The notes: generated by a model not told the origin, from the sequence alone. DNA of 64,000 nucleotides from Pycnococcus provasolii (GCA_049487715.1 CP150555.1:434001-498000), one strand, 5' to 3'; shown: positions 1 through 11,301, counted from the first letter of the stretch. Numbers and translations: made by a program.

Positions 1-3000
1 AATACGCCGTCGCGCTTAACCGGCGGCCGTCGCAACTCGCACGTCACCTCCGTGGCACCAGGGTCAGCTTCCTTCTCCGTGTCATCCGTCATCACCTTGG
101 GTGAGGAATCCGCGGAGTTTCTGAAAATGACACGTCGCGTCTTCGAGCAGTTTGACTCCGACAACTCAGGAACGCTCGAACTTGACGAACTGAAAATGGC
201 GTTCGCGCAAATGGGCATGGACGTCGAAGAGGAGGAAGTTGACGACCTCTTCCAAGAAATGGGAAAGGACAAGGACGGATGCCTGACGTGCGAAGAGTTC
301 ACGCGCATGATCGTCAGAGCCAAGGAGGTGGCGGCGCGAGAGTCCATGGCCGCGAGCTTGCAGGCGGCCAGCATACGAACACTTCTCAGCGACGCGCCTG
401 GAAAAAGAGACGAAGACGACATAGAAAGAGCACTAGACATGCTCAACGACTGCGCGCCATTCTTTGCAAGGCTCAGGCATAACATCGCCGCGGACATTCT
501 CTACGACACGGAGGTACGTACGTACACGCGAGGACAGTGGTTGTGCAACCAGGGTACGCAAAACGAAGGGCTCTTTCTCGTACTCGACGGACACTGCGCA
601 GTCTTCAGGCGAGATGATAATGCCTCAGACTACGGAATGTCAGAAAAGCAGAATATACTCGTCACGGGAACGTCCGCCGCCGCGAACCGCGCACGTGCCG
701 CAGTCGAAAAGAAGCGCCAGCAGGCGGCTGAGACCAGCCAGCGCATGGCGGACGAACGTGCCGCGGCGGTTAGCGATATGCGATCCACAGCTGGAGCCTC
801 GCGAAGAGAAAGCATGAATGATGCGCAACAATTGAAGAGCGCCAGACCATCGTCGCCGGAACCGCACGCAGACACGTCCAGCATTTTAACTGGCATGCCG
901 ATGCACGTTGGTAGTATGGAAACGCCGCGCGACAGCGGCGCCGTCGCAAATTCTACAGCCGAGAGCCGAAGCTCTTCGCCAAGAGGAAAGCTGCCACACT
1001 CGGGAACTTCAGTAGTGCCGCCAGCCACAGGCGATAGCACTTCCCAACAAGCGGCCGAGCCGTTGCGTGTGACAGGCTCGTCATTTAGCGCAGCCATGGT
1101 GTATCCCAGCTTCAAGAAAAAGCAAGAGGGCACTGCAGGTGAGGCTGACGGAGCGCGAGGTTTTAGTGGTGGCACAATCAAGCTCAAGGTTCCCTCAGCA
1201 CAGCAGCAAGCTTCGGCGCCTTCGTTGTCGACGACCTCCGGTGACAAGACGAGCGGAAAGGGCACGGCGACGAATGCCGCCGCGGAACTCAGTATTGCAC
1301 GTATTCAGGGTGAACGCATCCATCCTTCCGGACACTCGGAGAAGATAACAGCAGAGACTGCGGCGAAGACGACGATTGTGGACGACACGGCGAGTCTGGC
1401 ATCAACACCGGCATCAGTGCCTGCGCCCGCAGCGACGCCCAGAGAGGCACCATCTACTAGTGCACCATCGGCCGCAGCCACCTCAGATGCTCCGAATCCG
1501 CAGCAGCCAGAAAATCAGCCAGATCCTAGTCTCAGGCAGACCCATCGTCGCGTTCGTGCATCAGTCGAAGAACAACGTGAGGCATATCTCGTCGGAGACG
1601 TCGACCTCGCTTCCCTTGAGTCAGTTTTCAACAACGTGCCCGGAGGAGACACGACATCCTCAACGCCACTTGCAACAACCCCGCAGCGAAGGAAAAAGTT
1701 TGGAAAGGTTGCGAGCAAGCTGTCGTCAATGAGCGCACTCGTCGACCTGGGGGAACTCGTTAGCACGGTGCCACCGTCGTTCGGACGCTGCCTTGGACTC
1801 GGGAAGCAGGGTGATTCTGTTGGCGAGCTTGCGCTGATGGCACCCAAGGCTCTTGCGGCGGCATCGGAAAGTGATAGTGGTGCAGACCATGGGGGACGAG
1901 CTAAAAAAACAGCGCGATTTCTATCAGCATACTTCAACAACGATAAGCGCGACGTTGGCGCGCTAGCGGTTGGGGAAAGCTTGACCGTGCTATTCATCCC
2001 GAGGGAAACGTTTCGCGCCGCGCTCGTGCGATACCCACCATTTACATTCTACCAACCGTGGTACTGCAGAACTCTCATCGAAAAGTCTCCCAGCCAACGA
2101 AGTCGAACACAAATTGTGCAGCTAAGTCATTTCGTCTCGAACATGGCAATCTTCAATAGTCTCGATCTCGAACTACGCCTGCGCCTCGCACGCTCCATGA
2201 TCTACGAAAGGATGGATGCCGCATCCGTTGTTTGTCTGCAGGGCGACGTCGGAGACTCCATGTACATCATCCTGGACGGCTCTTGCTCGATTCATCTCAT
2301 GAAAAACAGGCTGCCCGACAAAAAAGCGGTTGACAAGTATCTTTTGACGCGATATCACGAGCAGAATGGCATGGAACCTCCGGAATTCGCCGACTCTCCC
2401 ACGCCTACAATTAACGATGACGACGACGGCAGCTCCGAGGCACCATCACCACGCATGCGATCGAGCAACTCGTCACCTGGACCGGAAGAGTCAGATGCTA
2501 AGCGCAAGTTTCGGTCGGCGAGCCGAGCAATTATGGCGGTGTCCGCATTACGCTCGTCAAGTCGCATCGGCTCTGACAAGTCTCGCCCAGGTTCTGCCGT
2601 ATCCGGCATTTCCACGGACAGCGAACGGCCTCGCACTCCAGCACTGCAGCGCATGGTGACGATCAATGTTCCGGAGGGTGGGGAATCATCTCCCGCCCGA
2701 CCAAGCTCTGCAGCCTCCATGACCACTGCTGCCGAAGGTTCGGGAACGGCAAAGCCAGGTGAGATGCTGCAAAAGTTTGCAAACCGAGCGCACGAGGTGA
2801 TGAGATCAGCCGGTGTCACCTCAAGATTATCGAAAAGTGCTCGTGCCGCCATGCGACGCCGCACGTCGCAGATTCGCACAGAGCAGAAGCAGAAGGAAGA
2901 CATCGCACGTATACTTGCTCAGGCCACATCGCAGGCGAATGCCGCCAGCTCAACCGCGGTCCAAGATCTCGACCAAACTCTCAGCACGAACTTCAACAGA

Positions 3001-6000
3001 CATCGCCAAAGGGACGCCGAACCGAAAACGATTCTAAAAATCAGCAATGTCCTGCGAGCCATGTTCCGGCCCGTGGCGTATGGTAGACAAGGTTCCACAG
3101 ATGGCGAGGACAGCGATGAGGCTATCACCACCGACGAGGAGGACAGTGACGAGGAGGACAACGACAGCCCTGAAGCACTGCTGCGAGGCATCGACAAGGA
3201 TGGCGGGGCGGGAGAAACGTCGCCCAAATTCCGTGTGAAGAAGGGCGGCGAGGAGCGAATGCAGCAGGTGCGCAGTCTGCGGCAATGGAAAGATGCCAAT
3301 ATGCCCAACTCGAAGCTCGTTGGACCTTGCGTTAAGATATTGAGAAAGAGCGAGTGCTTCGGCGAATTGGCTTTGCTACGCTCCAGCAGCGGAGGGCCAT
3401 CGACACGAAGTGCAACGGTGGTGTGCCGCCAGGAAACACACTTTCTAAAGATCTTAAAGGAGGACTACGATTCGACCCTTCGCGAGCTGCAAAAGGGTGC
3501 GATTGAGGAAAAAATCAAATTCATGCGTACCACAAAGCTTTTGAGCGTGGTGAAGAAAGCCGAACTAACAAGCCTGCTCTACTTTCTCCGTCCTATCCAG
3601 GCGGTACGGGGCACCATTCTGCAAAGACAAGGTGGCATTCATGGCGGCGTCTTTCTGATTCGAAGTGGTGAGGTGCGCCTCACGTGGCGCAACGCCCCCG
3701 AGGAAGACGCGACCACTGGTCAGACGACGATAATGGAAGGGGATAGCTTATGGACCGGGAACGACGAAAATCGCGGGGCGCTAGGTCAAGGAACCAAAAT
3801 TTCGCAAAACCAGAAACGGGCCAAGATAGCTAAAAAAGAGAGTTCGGAAAATGTCGGGCAAAAGGTGAAGCGCGCCGCCGAGAGTGCGGTCAAGAAGGAA
3901 GTTCTTAAGGGACGCTTCAAGTATGTTGTCGCGCAGACGCCTATCGAGCTGAAGTTGGAGCGAGCGGCTGCGCGTGTTGCGCCAGCGACTCCTCGCGACA
4001 TTGAGATGATCAGGCACAGGCGTGGCACGAAGTCGCTCTCGCAGCCACGACGCATCTCATTCTCGGAATTTGATGACGAGACAGATTCCACTCCGTTTCA
4101 CGGCAAAACGCCACGTGCGCTTGACGTTGGCGACTCTAAAAGCCTTCGACTACATCTCGGAGATAGTCCGTCTCGAGTTCGGGCGAATGCGGCTGGCGCG
4201 GCCATTGCACGAGCGGAAAGCTTCGGTGCAACTCCACGCCGTACGGCAGTGGCAGCATCTGCGGCGGCTGAGGCGGCAGTGTTTGAAACAGCATCGGTAT
4301 CTCAGAGCTTGATGGGAATGAGAGACTCCACGGCGGGCTTATCGTCAGACTATGCAGATGCGTCGACCACTGCCAAATCTCATGCGACAAGTGCGCATGC
4401 TGGCGAAAATTACAAGCCCAAGAATCAAGAGGTTGCTATGCTTGGAATCGGAGGCGTGTTTGGCATTGACGTGTTCCATGATCTTGTGGATGAGCGCGGG
4501 TACTTTTACGAGCGCTCACGATTATTCGGAGGTGCCAACAAAGACGCGGCGGGATCGGCGGATGAGATGAGATCGCTGGTAGATCGCATTCCACCCTCGG
4601 ACAAAAGAGAAATAAAGGCAAGTGCCTCTAGGACAGCTTCGAAAGGCGAGGAGCACCTGCGCACTCGAAAGCCCGTGGACATGACTGTCGGCGAGCTTTC
4701 ATTGATCATAGAGAATGCTGTCAAACAACGACACAAATTTGGTGCAGTCGCATGTGCCGTCACCCAGCTGCTTTGGCTGCCCCCCGCGGACCTCGCGCAT
4801 TTACCTGCAGGATCGGTTGCTATAGCATCGCTCATGTCTCGTGACAGGAGCATGCGCGTATCTGATATTGCGGAGCGTTACAATAAATCGGCATTTTTTG
4901 GAGGCGGAAAATCAAAATCAGCCGACGACAGTGTTGGAGCGACGAAAATCGAAGAGGCGGTGGCTGCACCACCACCTGAGCCTGAATCCGAGCCGCAGGC
5001 TCAGGCTCATGCTAAGGCATTGCTGGAGGCTATTGTTCCATCCGCACCGCCTCCACAGAGGAGGCGACCGCGCGTACCGCGCCTTCGTCTAGCGGCTGAT
5101 CCCCAGGGCGCACCAAACATCGCACAACCAGATGCCACGAGTCGGCTCGAGCACGAGAAAGGTGCTGAGACTGGCGACGAGCATGCCGACCAGGCAACTG
5201 CGAACGGCGAAAGTTCTGAAGATCAAGATGCGGAGAACGGCCATAAATCACGAGCGCTGATATCGCCGATTCCTTCGATGCGGCTGTCCTCAGATTCCGC
5301 ACCTTCCGCGGTTACCCATGTGGAGGTTCGCCAAATCAGCATCCACGGTATTCCAGCGTCAGAGCTGAATATGGCGTCGGATGGCATAGCACGTGACGCG
5401 AACAGGGCACTTTGGACGACGTCGCTGTGGCCGGAGGGAAGCAACGAGGCAATGATCACCCCAGCTGCTGACGCCGACGCAATCGGTGAAGAGGATATGG
5501 GTGGTATTACGAGAATGGCACGTGCTTACGAAGATGGCATGCGCATCACAAATACCATGATCGGTTGGGCGGCGCTGAGTCACCTACGCATTGAGAAGGG
5601 CGATGAGCCACCGCCAAGAGATCGACCGCGCAGTCCATTTGATGCTCGTCGTCATGCGTCGCGCACGCGTCAACAGCCGCAGACATCAGCGAGATCGTCG
5701 CCGCGGGCCAACTACACACAACCTTGTGCGTACGAACCTTACTTTCAGCACACCATGTCAAGTTACGGTGACGCGACAAAGGTTCACGACGTTTCGGCAG
5801 TGCGGCGCAAGCTGCTGATGCCCTTCGGCATGCACCGTGGGGGCACATACCACGGCTCTGAGATTTGTGCACGCCCACCAGTTCTCGTGCGTGGTTCTGG
5901 TGGTGGGAAGATGCTCAATCACATCTCCGACGCCCTGACAATGACCGAGCAGGCATTGCAGAGTGCGCGCACGTCCTTCATGGCTGGGGAACGCGGCGGC

Positions 6001-6303
6001 GGCGGCGGCGGTGGCGTTAGTCGCCGGTCGCGTTCTGGCAGCATGTCAGCACGCAATTTCCCCTCAAAGGCCTCGTCTTCTAGCTCACGCGTGCGCGGAG
6101 TCCCTTCGTCGTTACGTCATCCGATGGCTGCTGCCAACTTTTTGGTGGTTCCCAGTCGCAATAACGCCATCAGCCGCGCAATAAGAAAGTCGAGCTCGCT
6201 TCAACACGCGCAGAGTGCAGGTGGCCCCAGCCATGCGAGTGGTCGTTATATAAGCTTCCAGGATCAGGGTACCACCAGTGGCTCGCAAACGTCGCGGTGG
6301 TAA
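1..6303 (+). CDS. EF-hand and multi-CNBD protein, 5' end outside window
   Basis: The reading frame is open from the first base of the window, so the true start is probably upstream; the first in-frame ATG is at 127. Counting codons from position 52, two EF-hands lie at about 28-85 (loop DSDNSGTLELDE, then a weaker GKDKDGCLTCEE). Cyclic-nucleotide-binding-like (CNBD) segments follow at about 137-185 with a half near 588 (GELAL), about 700-750 (VCLQGDVGDSMYIILDG) with a half near 1100 (ECFGELALL), and about 1158-1215. Each fold is split by hundreds of Ser/Ala-rich disordered residues. The ligand-binding Arg that normally follows FGELAL is replaced by long inserts, so nucleotide binding is uncertain. 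No kinase or channel domain is visible. A Ca2+- and cNMP-responsive scaffold is my inference. The C-terminus is low-complexity, Ser/Gly-rich. Confidence 0.8.
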   Translation, partial: NTPSRLTGGRRNSHVTSVAPGSASFSVSSVITLGEESAEFLKMTRRVFEQFDSDNSGTLELDELKMAFAQMGMDVEEEEVDDLFQEMGKDKDGCLTCEEFTRMIVRAKEVAARESMAASLQAASIRTLLSDAPGKRDEDDIERALDMLNDCAPFFARLRHNIAADILYDTEVRTYTRGQWLCNQGTQNEGLFLVLDGHCAVFRRDDNASDYGMSEKQNILVTGTSAAANRARAAVEKKRQQAAETSQRMADERAAAVSDMRSTAGASRRESMNDAQQLKSARPSSPEPHADTSSILTGMPMHVGSMETPRDSGAVANSTAESRSSSPRGKLPHSGTSVVPPATGDSTSQQAAEPLRVTGSSFSAAMVYPSFKKKQEGTAGEADGARGFSGGTIKLKVPSAQQQASAPSLSTTSGDKTSGKGTATNAAAELSIARIQGERIHPSGHSEKITAETAAKTTIVDDTASLASTPASVPAPAATPREAPSTSAPSAAATSDAPNPQQPENQPDPSLRQTHRRVRASVEEQREAYLVGDVDLASLESVFNNVPGGDTTSSTPLATTPQRRKKFGKVASKLSSMSALVDLGELVSTVPPSFGRCLGLGKQGDSVGELALMAPKALAAASESDSGADHGGRAKKTARFLSAYFNNDKRDVGALAVGESLTVLFIPRETFRAALVRYPPFTFYQPWYCRTLIEKSPSQRSRTQIVQLSHFVSNMAIFNSLDLELRLRLARSMIYERMDAASVVCLQGDVGDSMYIILDGSCSIHLMKNRLPDKKAVDKYLLTRYHEQNGMEPPEFADSPTPTINDDDDGSSEAPSPRMRSSNSSPGPEESDAKRKFRSASRAIMAVSALRSSSRIGSDKSRPGSAVSGISTDSERPRTPALQRMVTINVPEGGESSPARPSSAASMTTAAEGSGTAKPGEMLQKFANRAHEVMRSAGVTSRLSKSARAAMRRRTSQIRTEQKQKEDIARILAQATSQANAASSTAVQDLDQTLSTNFNRHRQRDAEPKTILKISNVLRAMFRPVAYGRQGSTDGEDSDEAITTDEEDSDEEDNDSPEALLRGIDKDGGAGETSPKFRVKKGGEERMQQVRSLRQWKDANMPNSKLVGPCVKILRKSECFGELALLRSSSGGPSTRSATVVCRQETHFLKILKEDYDSTLRELQKGAIEEKIKFMRTTKLLSVVKKAELTSLLYFLRPIQAVRGTILQRQGGIHGGVFLIRSGEVRLTWRNAPEEDATTGQTTIMEGDSLWTGNDENRGALGQGTKISQNQKRAKIAKKESSENVGQKVKRAAESAVKKEVLKGRFKYVVAQTPIELKLERAAARVAPATPRDIEMIRHRRGTKSLSQPRRISFSEFDDETDSTPFHGKTPRALDVGDSKSLRLHLGDSPSRVRANAAGAAIARAESFGATPRRTAVAASAAAEAAVFETASVSQSLMGMRDSTAGLSSDYADASTTAKSHATSAHAGENYKPKNQEVAMLGIGGVFGIDVFHDLVDERGYFYERSRLFGGANKDAAGSADEMRSLVDRIPPSDKREIKASASRTASKGEEHLRTRKPVDMTVGELSLIIENAVKQRHKFGAVACAVTQLLWLPPADLAHLPAGSVAIASLMSRDRSMRVSDIAERYNKSAFFGGGKSKSADDSVGATKIEEAVAAPPPEPESEPQAQAHAKALLEAIVPSAPPPQRRRPRVPRLRLAADPQGAPNIAQPDATSRLEHEKGAETGDEHADQATANGESSEDQDAENGHKSRALISPIPSMRLSSDSAPSAVTHVEVRQISIHGIPASELNMASDGIARDANRALWTTSLWPEGSNEAMITPAADADAIGEEDMGGITRMARAYEDGMRITNTMIGWAALSHLRIEKGDEPPPRDRPRSPFDARRHASRTRQQPQTSARSSPRANYTQPCAYEPYFQHTMSSYGDATKVHDVSAVRRKLLMPFGMHRGGTYHGSEICARPPVLVRGSGGGKMLNHISDALTMTEQALQSARTSFMAGERGGGGGGGVSRRSRSGSMSARNFPSKASSSSSRVRGVPSSLRHPMAAANFLVVPSRNNAISRAIRKSSSLQHAQSAGGPSHASGRYISFQDQGTTSGSQTSRW

Positions 6304-6642
6304 GATCGTTCATTAACGTCCTAATCCTACTAAAACTTTAATCTTAGTGGCAGACTGTTTATGAAATGTGTATGTAAAACATCAAACAGAAATCAAGTTC
6401 CCAAACTACGTTTTTATACTACCCGGTACGTTTACAACGGGGACCAAGGATGGTGGTGACTGAGGAGCAGGAGGGACCACACTGTCTTCATCTCAAAAGA
6501 AGAGTCTCTCATTCTCCATCAATGATGACTCGGGAATTCCACCTCCCTGTGATTTGCGGCCGGCCGGCAAAATCAGAGTTTGCGGCCGCGGCCGCGAAGG
6601 TTTGATCCTGTCCAAATCCGCCATCGCCGGTCGCCATTCTTC
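6304..6642. other. Intergenic spacer
   Basis: AT-richer spacer between two + strand genes. It holds a TGTAA at 6373-6377 that may be the poly(A) signal of the upstream gene, one copy of the CCCGGTA motif near 6422, and a GC-rich GCGGCCGC block at about 6582-6595 just before the next start. No gene seen. Confidence 0.5.
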
Positions 6643-7905
6643 ATGCTTCCTCTCTTCGTGTCCTCGCACTCGCAGTCTCCGCGCTTCTCGTTTTCAGGCC
6701 ATGCTCGCCGCCGCGTCCAAGCTCCTGCTCTCCTATGGCTCCTGCTCCTTCTTGGCTTGTTTGTGCTCTTCACACTCATGAATAGCGTCTCGTTTTCGCT
6801 CGCTTCGCACTCGCGCCTGTTCGACGTGAGAAGAGAAGACGTGAAGAAGACGTGGTGGCCTAGCGCCTTGCAGCGCGGAGCAGCTGGGCAGACAACGACA
6901 CAACCCACAATAGTCGCAGACGAACGACTGCGAGACATGAGAACGCTCGTGATGGTGGCGGGCCACGCCGTGCTGAAAGTCGAGGCGCTGACCAAGCAGG
7001 TCAAAGAGAGGTCAACGGTGACGCAGCGAGACTTTGCCAACCTCACGCTCAGCAAGAACGATGCTTGGGCGCTTGAGCCACACCAGGCAAAGTATAACGA
7101 TCAAGCGGTATCAATGCTGCGGCACATCAGAGCAGGCACAACAGTCGCGCGCAACGACCCCAACGCGCTGTTGCTCTTCAGCGGCGGAGCTACACGCGCA
7201 AATGCAGGGCCACTCTCGGAAGCTTCGTCGTACATAATTGCCAGTATGTTGCTCGGCCTGCTGTCACCTTATAAAAGTGAAAAACGTGTGCAGAGTCTAC
7301 GCGCAGTTGTGAAGGCGGAGGCAAGGTTTGGTTCGACTAGCGAAGAAGAGCGCCGGTACCGTGCGTACGAGGCGCGCGCTGCCGGCCGAGCGCAGAGGGA
7401 AGGATACGAGGCCACAGACGACATTAGCTGGCGTGCACTAGACGAGAGTTTTGCACGAGACAGCTACGAGAATTTCGTCTTCTCGCTGTGCAGGTTCCGC
7501 GAGTTGACTGGTAAGTACCCGGAGGAGGTGGTGGTTGTGGGCTACGAGTTCAAAAGGAGACGCTTCGTTGACCTGCATCGAGCGGCGACGGGGTATCCGC
7601 CATTTCAAATGCACTACGTCGGTTTGCCCGCGCCGGACGAGATTGCAGCTGCCGAAGGTGAGGCACTGGTCGTGAAAGCGCTGAAAGAAAGCGGTGGGTA
7701 CGGGTGCGACGGCCCATCGGCGCAGCTTCAGGCGAAGCGCGCGCGTCGCGACCCATTCCATCATGGCGTGGGCGACTACGGTAGTGGTGGCTGTCCCGAG
7801 ATGCGCGATCTCATCGGCTTCTGCGGTGGGATGACTGCGAAAAGCGTGCTCGAAAATATGCCGTGGGCGGCGAGAACACAGAAGGAGTCAGCTGATATTG
7901 TATAA
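6643..7905 (+). CDS. DUF218-family single-pass membrane protein
   Basis: About 420 residues from the first ATG at 6643; the frame is open further upstream but only with a TTG. A hydrophobic Leu-rich segment at residues 27-46 is a signal anchor. The lumenal/cytosolic body carries features of the eukaryotic DUF218 (YdcF-like) family: TLVMVAGHAV, a HIRAG...NDPNALLLFSGGATR core, an SEA..YI motif, and a C-terminal GCPEMRDLIGFCGG...NMPW block. Bacterial relatives include SanA/YdcF-type envelope proteins, but the biochemical activity of the eukaryotic members is not known to me. The gene is convergent with the WD40 gene, with only 33 bp between stop codons, so the 3' UTRs almost certainly overlap. 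Confidence 0.65.
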   Translation: MLPLFVSSHSQSPRFSFSGHARRRVQAPALLWLLLLLGLFVLFTLMNSVSFSLASHSRLFDVRREDVKKTWWPSALQRGAAGQTTTQPTIVADERLRDMRTLVMVAGHAVLKVEALTKQVKERSTVTQRDFANLTLSKNDAWALEPHQAKYNDQAVSMLRHIRAGTTVARNDPNALLLFSGGATRANAGPLSEASSYIIASMLLGLLSPYKSEKRVQSLRAVVKAEARFGSTSEEERRYRAYEARAAGRAQREGYEATDDISWRALDESFARDSYENFVFSLCRFRELTGKYPEEVVVVGYEFKRRRFVDLHRAATGYPPFQMHYVGLPAPDEIAAAEGEALVVKALKESGGYGCDGPSAQLQAKRARRDPFHHGVGDYGSGGCPEMRDLIGFCGGMTAKSVLENMPWAARTQKESADIV

Positions 7906-7931
7906 AAAGTGCATGTATAATAGATTAATTT

Positions 7932-7936
7932 TTACA
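7932..7936 (-). terminator. Possible TGTAA poly(A) signal
   Basis: TGTAA on the minus strand 3 nt after the stop of the WD40 gene, lying inside the 33-bp gap to the convergent DUF218 gene. Confidence 0.35.
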
Positions 7937-7938
7937 CA

Positions 7939-10600
7939 TTATAACCATTCTGCCGAGGAGAAATTTTCGTAGACGACGATGTAGCCGCCAAAACCAGCAG
8001 TCACGATCACCTGCCCAACTCCCATGCCGTCGGCAACCGCACGCTCTCCAGCTGCAATCGCCTCGGCAATATCAGGATTTGAGTGACGTGGGGGCAGCGG
8101 TGCCTGCGCACCTGCACCGGCGGCTGTGGATGATGCGTTGAACGGCGCAGTGCCATTTGGCGCAACCGGGTGCAACCCAGGTGCAACCGGCTGAGGCGCC
8201 GCCATGCTGCTAAGCGCTCCCCCGCTGAGAGCCACGGCGGCCCGCGTCGGCGGTGCAGGCTCCTCGTAACCCTCAGCTGAGGGGCGCAGAATGATGCGCC
8301 GCCGAGCAGCCTGAGGTGCGAAGAGCGCGCTTGTCACGATCTCGCTCTGTGCCTCGAAGCATTCAAAGCTCGACGAGCGGTCCTTGCGATATCCCGTGTA
8401 CAGAGGATTGATGGCCGGAACGTACGTGTTGAACGTTGACCAAACGTACACGCGATTGTCCTCGCTGCCGCTCAGGACGAAGTTGCCCGTCGGGTCGAAC
8501 GAAGCACGAATGTGACTCGACGCAATTTTCGCACCCTTGTACTTGCAAGCGAGCCTGTAGCTGTCGTAGAGTCGCAGACGCGAGTCATTCGTCGTCACCA
8601 GCAGCCTTCGATCGCCGCTCGGATGCATCATCAAGCCCGTCACCTTTTTACCGTGCCTCGACGCATTTGCCACGGCGCCGCCGCCGCTACCACCGCCGCC
8701 GCCGCCACCGCCGCCGCCACCGCCGCCACTCTGCGAAATGGCACTCTCGCTATCCTTCTCAGAACCGAAGTTATCGCGCTCCAGCGGGCCGTGACCTGTT
8801 CCACCGCTCATGCGCACGGCATATGCCGCGCCGCTTGCCGCAATTCCGCGAGCTGAGGCTGCTGCCGTGGTAACCGCCGACGACACGCTCTGCTTCATGC
8901 TCTTTGCCGTGGCACGTAGGGTGGATCCTAATCGCGGTCCTTTGGAAGTTGACGGATCGCCCTGTGCCCCAGCGACGGTCCCGGATGTTCCGTCGTTGGT
9001 CATGTTGCTTTGCTGTTCTAAAATTGTATCTGTGGACATCCTAGGAGCCGTAGCAGCGCCCGGCGCAGCCGGTAGTCCCGCACGCCCTCCCACGGAAGTG
9101 CTCGACTTGCCCACGTCAAGCTGTGTGACGTACTCGAACGTATTACCTTCACAGCTGTAGAAGCGACACTTGCCGGTGTGAGTGCCTACAACGCAAGTTT
9201 CTCCCGCAGGCATGAATCGCGCAGCGGTGATCATCTCGTGCACATCCACCGAGTCGTCGACGGTTTTGGCAGGAATATTCCACATCCTAAGCTTCTCGTC
9301 CAAGCTGCCGCTGAGAAAGAAGCGATCGTCGCTCGGGTCGAAATCAATCGCCGTGACAAAATCCGGGTGCGAGAAGATGCGCAGGCACTCGTCCATCGAG
9401 CTGTGCCAGAGACGTACGGTACGATCCATCGAGCTGCTGAGAAGAAAGCGGCTACGCGACCAACTCAAGTCAAGCACGTCCGCCTTGTGCCCGCGGTACA
9501 CGCGCATGGGCGTGGCATCGAAAACGTGCAGGGCGGTGGGTGGTACGCGCTCTTCTATCTTGTGGAGGTGATCGTCGTCATGCGCCGCAGCCGCGGCGCC
9601 GTGCAGAAGAGCAACGTCCATTTCAGGCCGATGCTGCACTTTCCAAATCTTCACAAGCCCATCCTGGCCCGCCGTAGCTAGCATCGTGCCGCAGACGCTG
9701 AATTTCATCGTCCACACCGCACCATGGTGGGCCTGAAAGCTCTGAACGAGTCGCAGATCTGTGAGCTCCTTGTAAGCCTTGCGATGCACGTGCACGCGCA
9801 CGGGCATTCCCATTGACAAGCCCTTTGGGGCGGCTGACTTTTGATGGTGGTGATGGTGCCGCTGGTGTTGGTCTCCTGTACTTATTGCAGGAGCGGCGAC
9901 GGCGGCGGCGGCGGCGGCGGCGGCGGGGGTCTTCTTAGCTGGCTGAGGCGGCGGTGCGACGAGAAGTGGCGTCTGCCTCGCAGCAGCGGCGGAGGACGAT
10001 GCCACGCTGATTCCATCGTCTACATCCGCGTCGTCGCGCGTTTCACGCAGTCTTCTTGCCTCAGCCTCGCCATCCACGAGACCACCTCCGTCCTTTTGCT
10101 GATCCTTTTCCGATTTGCCACTGCCCCGCCACGCAGACCGCACACGCGAGCCAGCTTCGCTCGCTCGCTTGCGCATCCACCTCATGGGATTGCGGGGCTT
10201 CTTGGGCTTTGACGATGTTGTCGCTTCCTCCTGCTTTGTGTCGTCGTCGTCGGCGCCGCCGCCGCTCCCATCAGCGGCCGCTCTCACGCTCCTATCGCTG
10301 CTGCGTTCGTTGTTGGACATTCGTCGCGATAGTTCCCGCTCGAGCGGGTTCGACGAGAGTTCGCGCAAGCCTGCATTTTCCAGCTCCTCTTTGGAAACTT
10401 CCTTACCGGTGCTTGCGTCACGGACACTGCTTGTGGTTGCGTCGGGCCCCAGCTCGATCGTGAGTTCGCGTCCCGTGTCCAAGTCCTTCATACGGAAGAC
10501 GGTTTGTGCTTCGCTAGGCGTGTCGTCGGTGTCCTTGCTGATGGTTGTTGTTGTTGCTGATGGTGGTGTGAGAGCTGGCTCAGCTTGTTCCCGCGCCGTC

Positions 10601-10640
<40 letters not shown>

Positions 10641-11301
10641 GCGGGCGTATTGTCGACGCCGCGGTCGCGTTCCTCCTGACTTGTCCATCGATATCGGAAG
10701 ATTCTGTCGAGTACCCGTCATCGGACGCCCAGTCTTCGTCCGAAGCGTCGTCGTCTTCGTCGTGGTGTGAAAGCGCGGCTTGCGTGGGAGCAAGAGGGTC
10801 CTTCCTCATCGTCGTCGTGTTGCCGTTGGCATCATTGGAGGTTGTTGTTGCGCCGTCATAAGGTTCCGTGGATGTGTGCGTGTGCGTGTGCGTCGCCGTG
10901 ACGTCCTGACGCGTGTCGTGTGCCCCTGAATAAGAACGCGAGACGACGTGTGCCTGCCTTCCTGTCGAGTTCACCGCTGATGTCACTGCTGATGGCGCCA
11001 CTGGCGACTCCCCCAAGGCAAGGTCTTGTTCCAGGGACCCATCATCATCACTCAGAGACCCACCAGAGAAGGACACAAACGAAGATGGTGCGTCATAGAA
11101 TTCTTCTCCCAACGTAGATTTAGAAATAGAAACGCCTCTCTCCAGGGGGTGTTCTGAAAAACCCTCTGAAAAACTATGAGAAGGGGAAGAAGAAGACAAG
11201 GATTCAAGAGCATGACCACCACTATTATTAGTATTATTATCAGCAAGATCGGCACCAGCACCAGCACCACCACCACCAGCAGCATGCGCCGAGGACGGCA
11301 T
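7939..11301 (-). CDS. WDR44-like WD40 repeat protein
   Basis: 1120 residues with ATG at 11301. The first ~500 residues are disordered, with a CAA-encoded polyGln run (about 221-234), acidic patches and a basic region. WD40 repeats start near 515 (SFQAHHGAVWTMKFS, then GLVKIWKV; YRGHKADVLDLSWS; SSMDRTVRLWH; SGSLDEKLRMWNI). A ~120-residue insert with a polyGly tract (about 856-873) interrupts the propeller. The remaining blades follow at about 880-960 (LSGSEDNRVYVWS) and the C-terminus. The order VQSFQAHHGAVWTMKFS-GHKADVLDLSWS-SGSLDEKLRMWNI is typical of WDR44/Rab11-binding proteins and their plant relatives, which act in membrane trafficking. Rab binding itself cannot be read from sequence. 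A telomere-type array sits 68 bp upstream of the ATG. Confidence 0.8.
8682..8734 (-). repeat. GGN repeat encoding polyGly
   Basis: Near-pure (GCC/ACC)n on the + strand, read as Gly codons in the WD40 gene; lies in the loop between WD blades. Confidence 0.8.
10601..10641 (-). repeat. CAA microsatellite encoding polyGln
   Basis: About fourteen uninterrupted CAA codons in the disordered N-terminus of the WD40 protein; no CAG is mixed in, so replication slippage is a likely origin. Confidence 0.85.

Noticed and set aside
10115-10861. Long + strand frame with a polyCys run opposite the WD40 gene
   Set aside because: The polyCys run is the complement of the CAA (Gln) repeat; no other coding sign.
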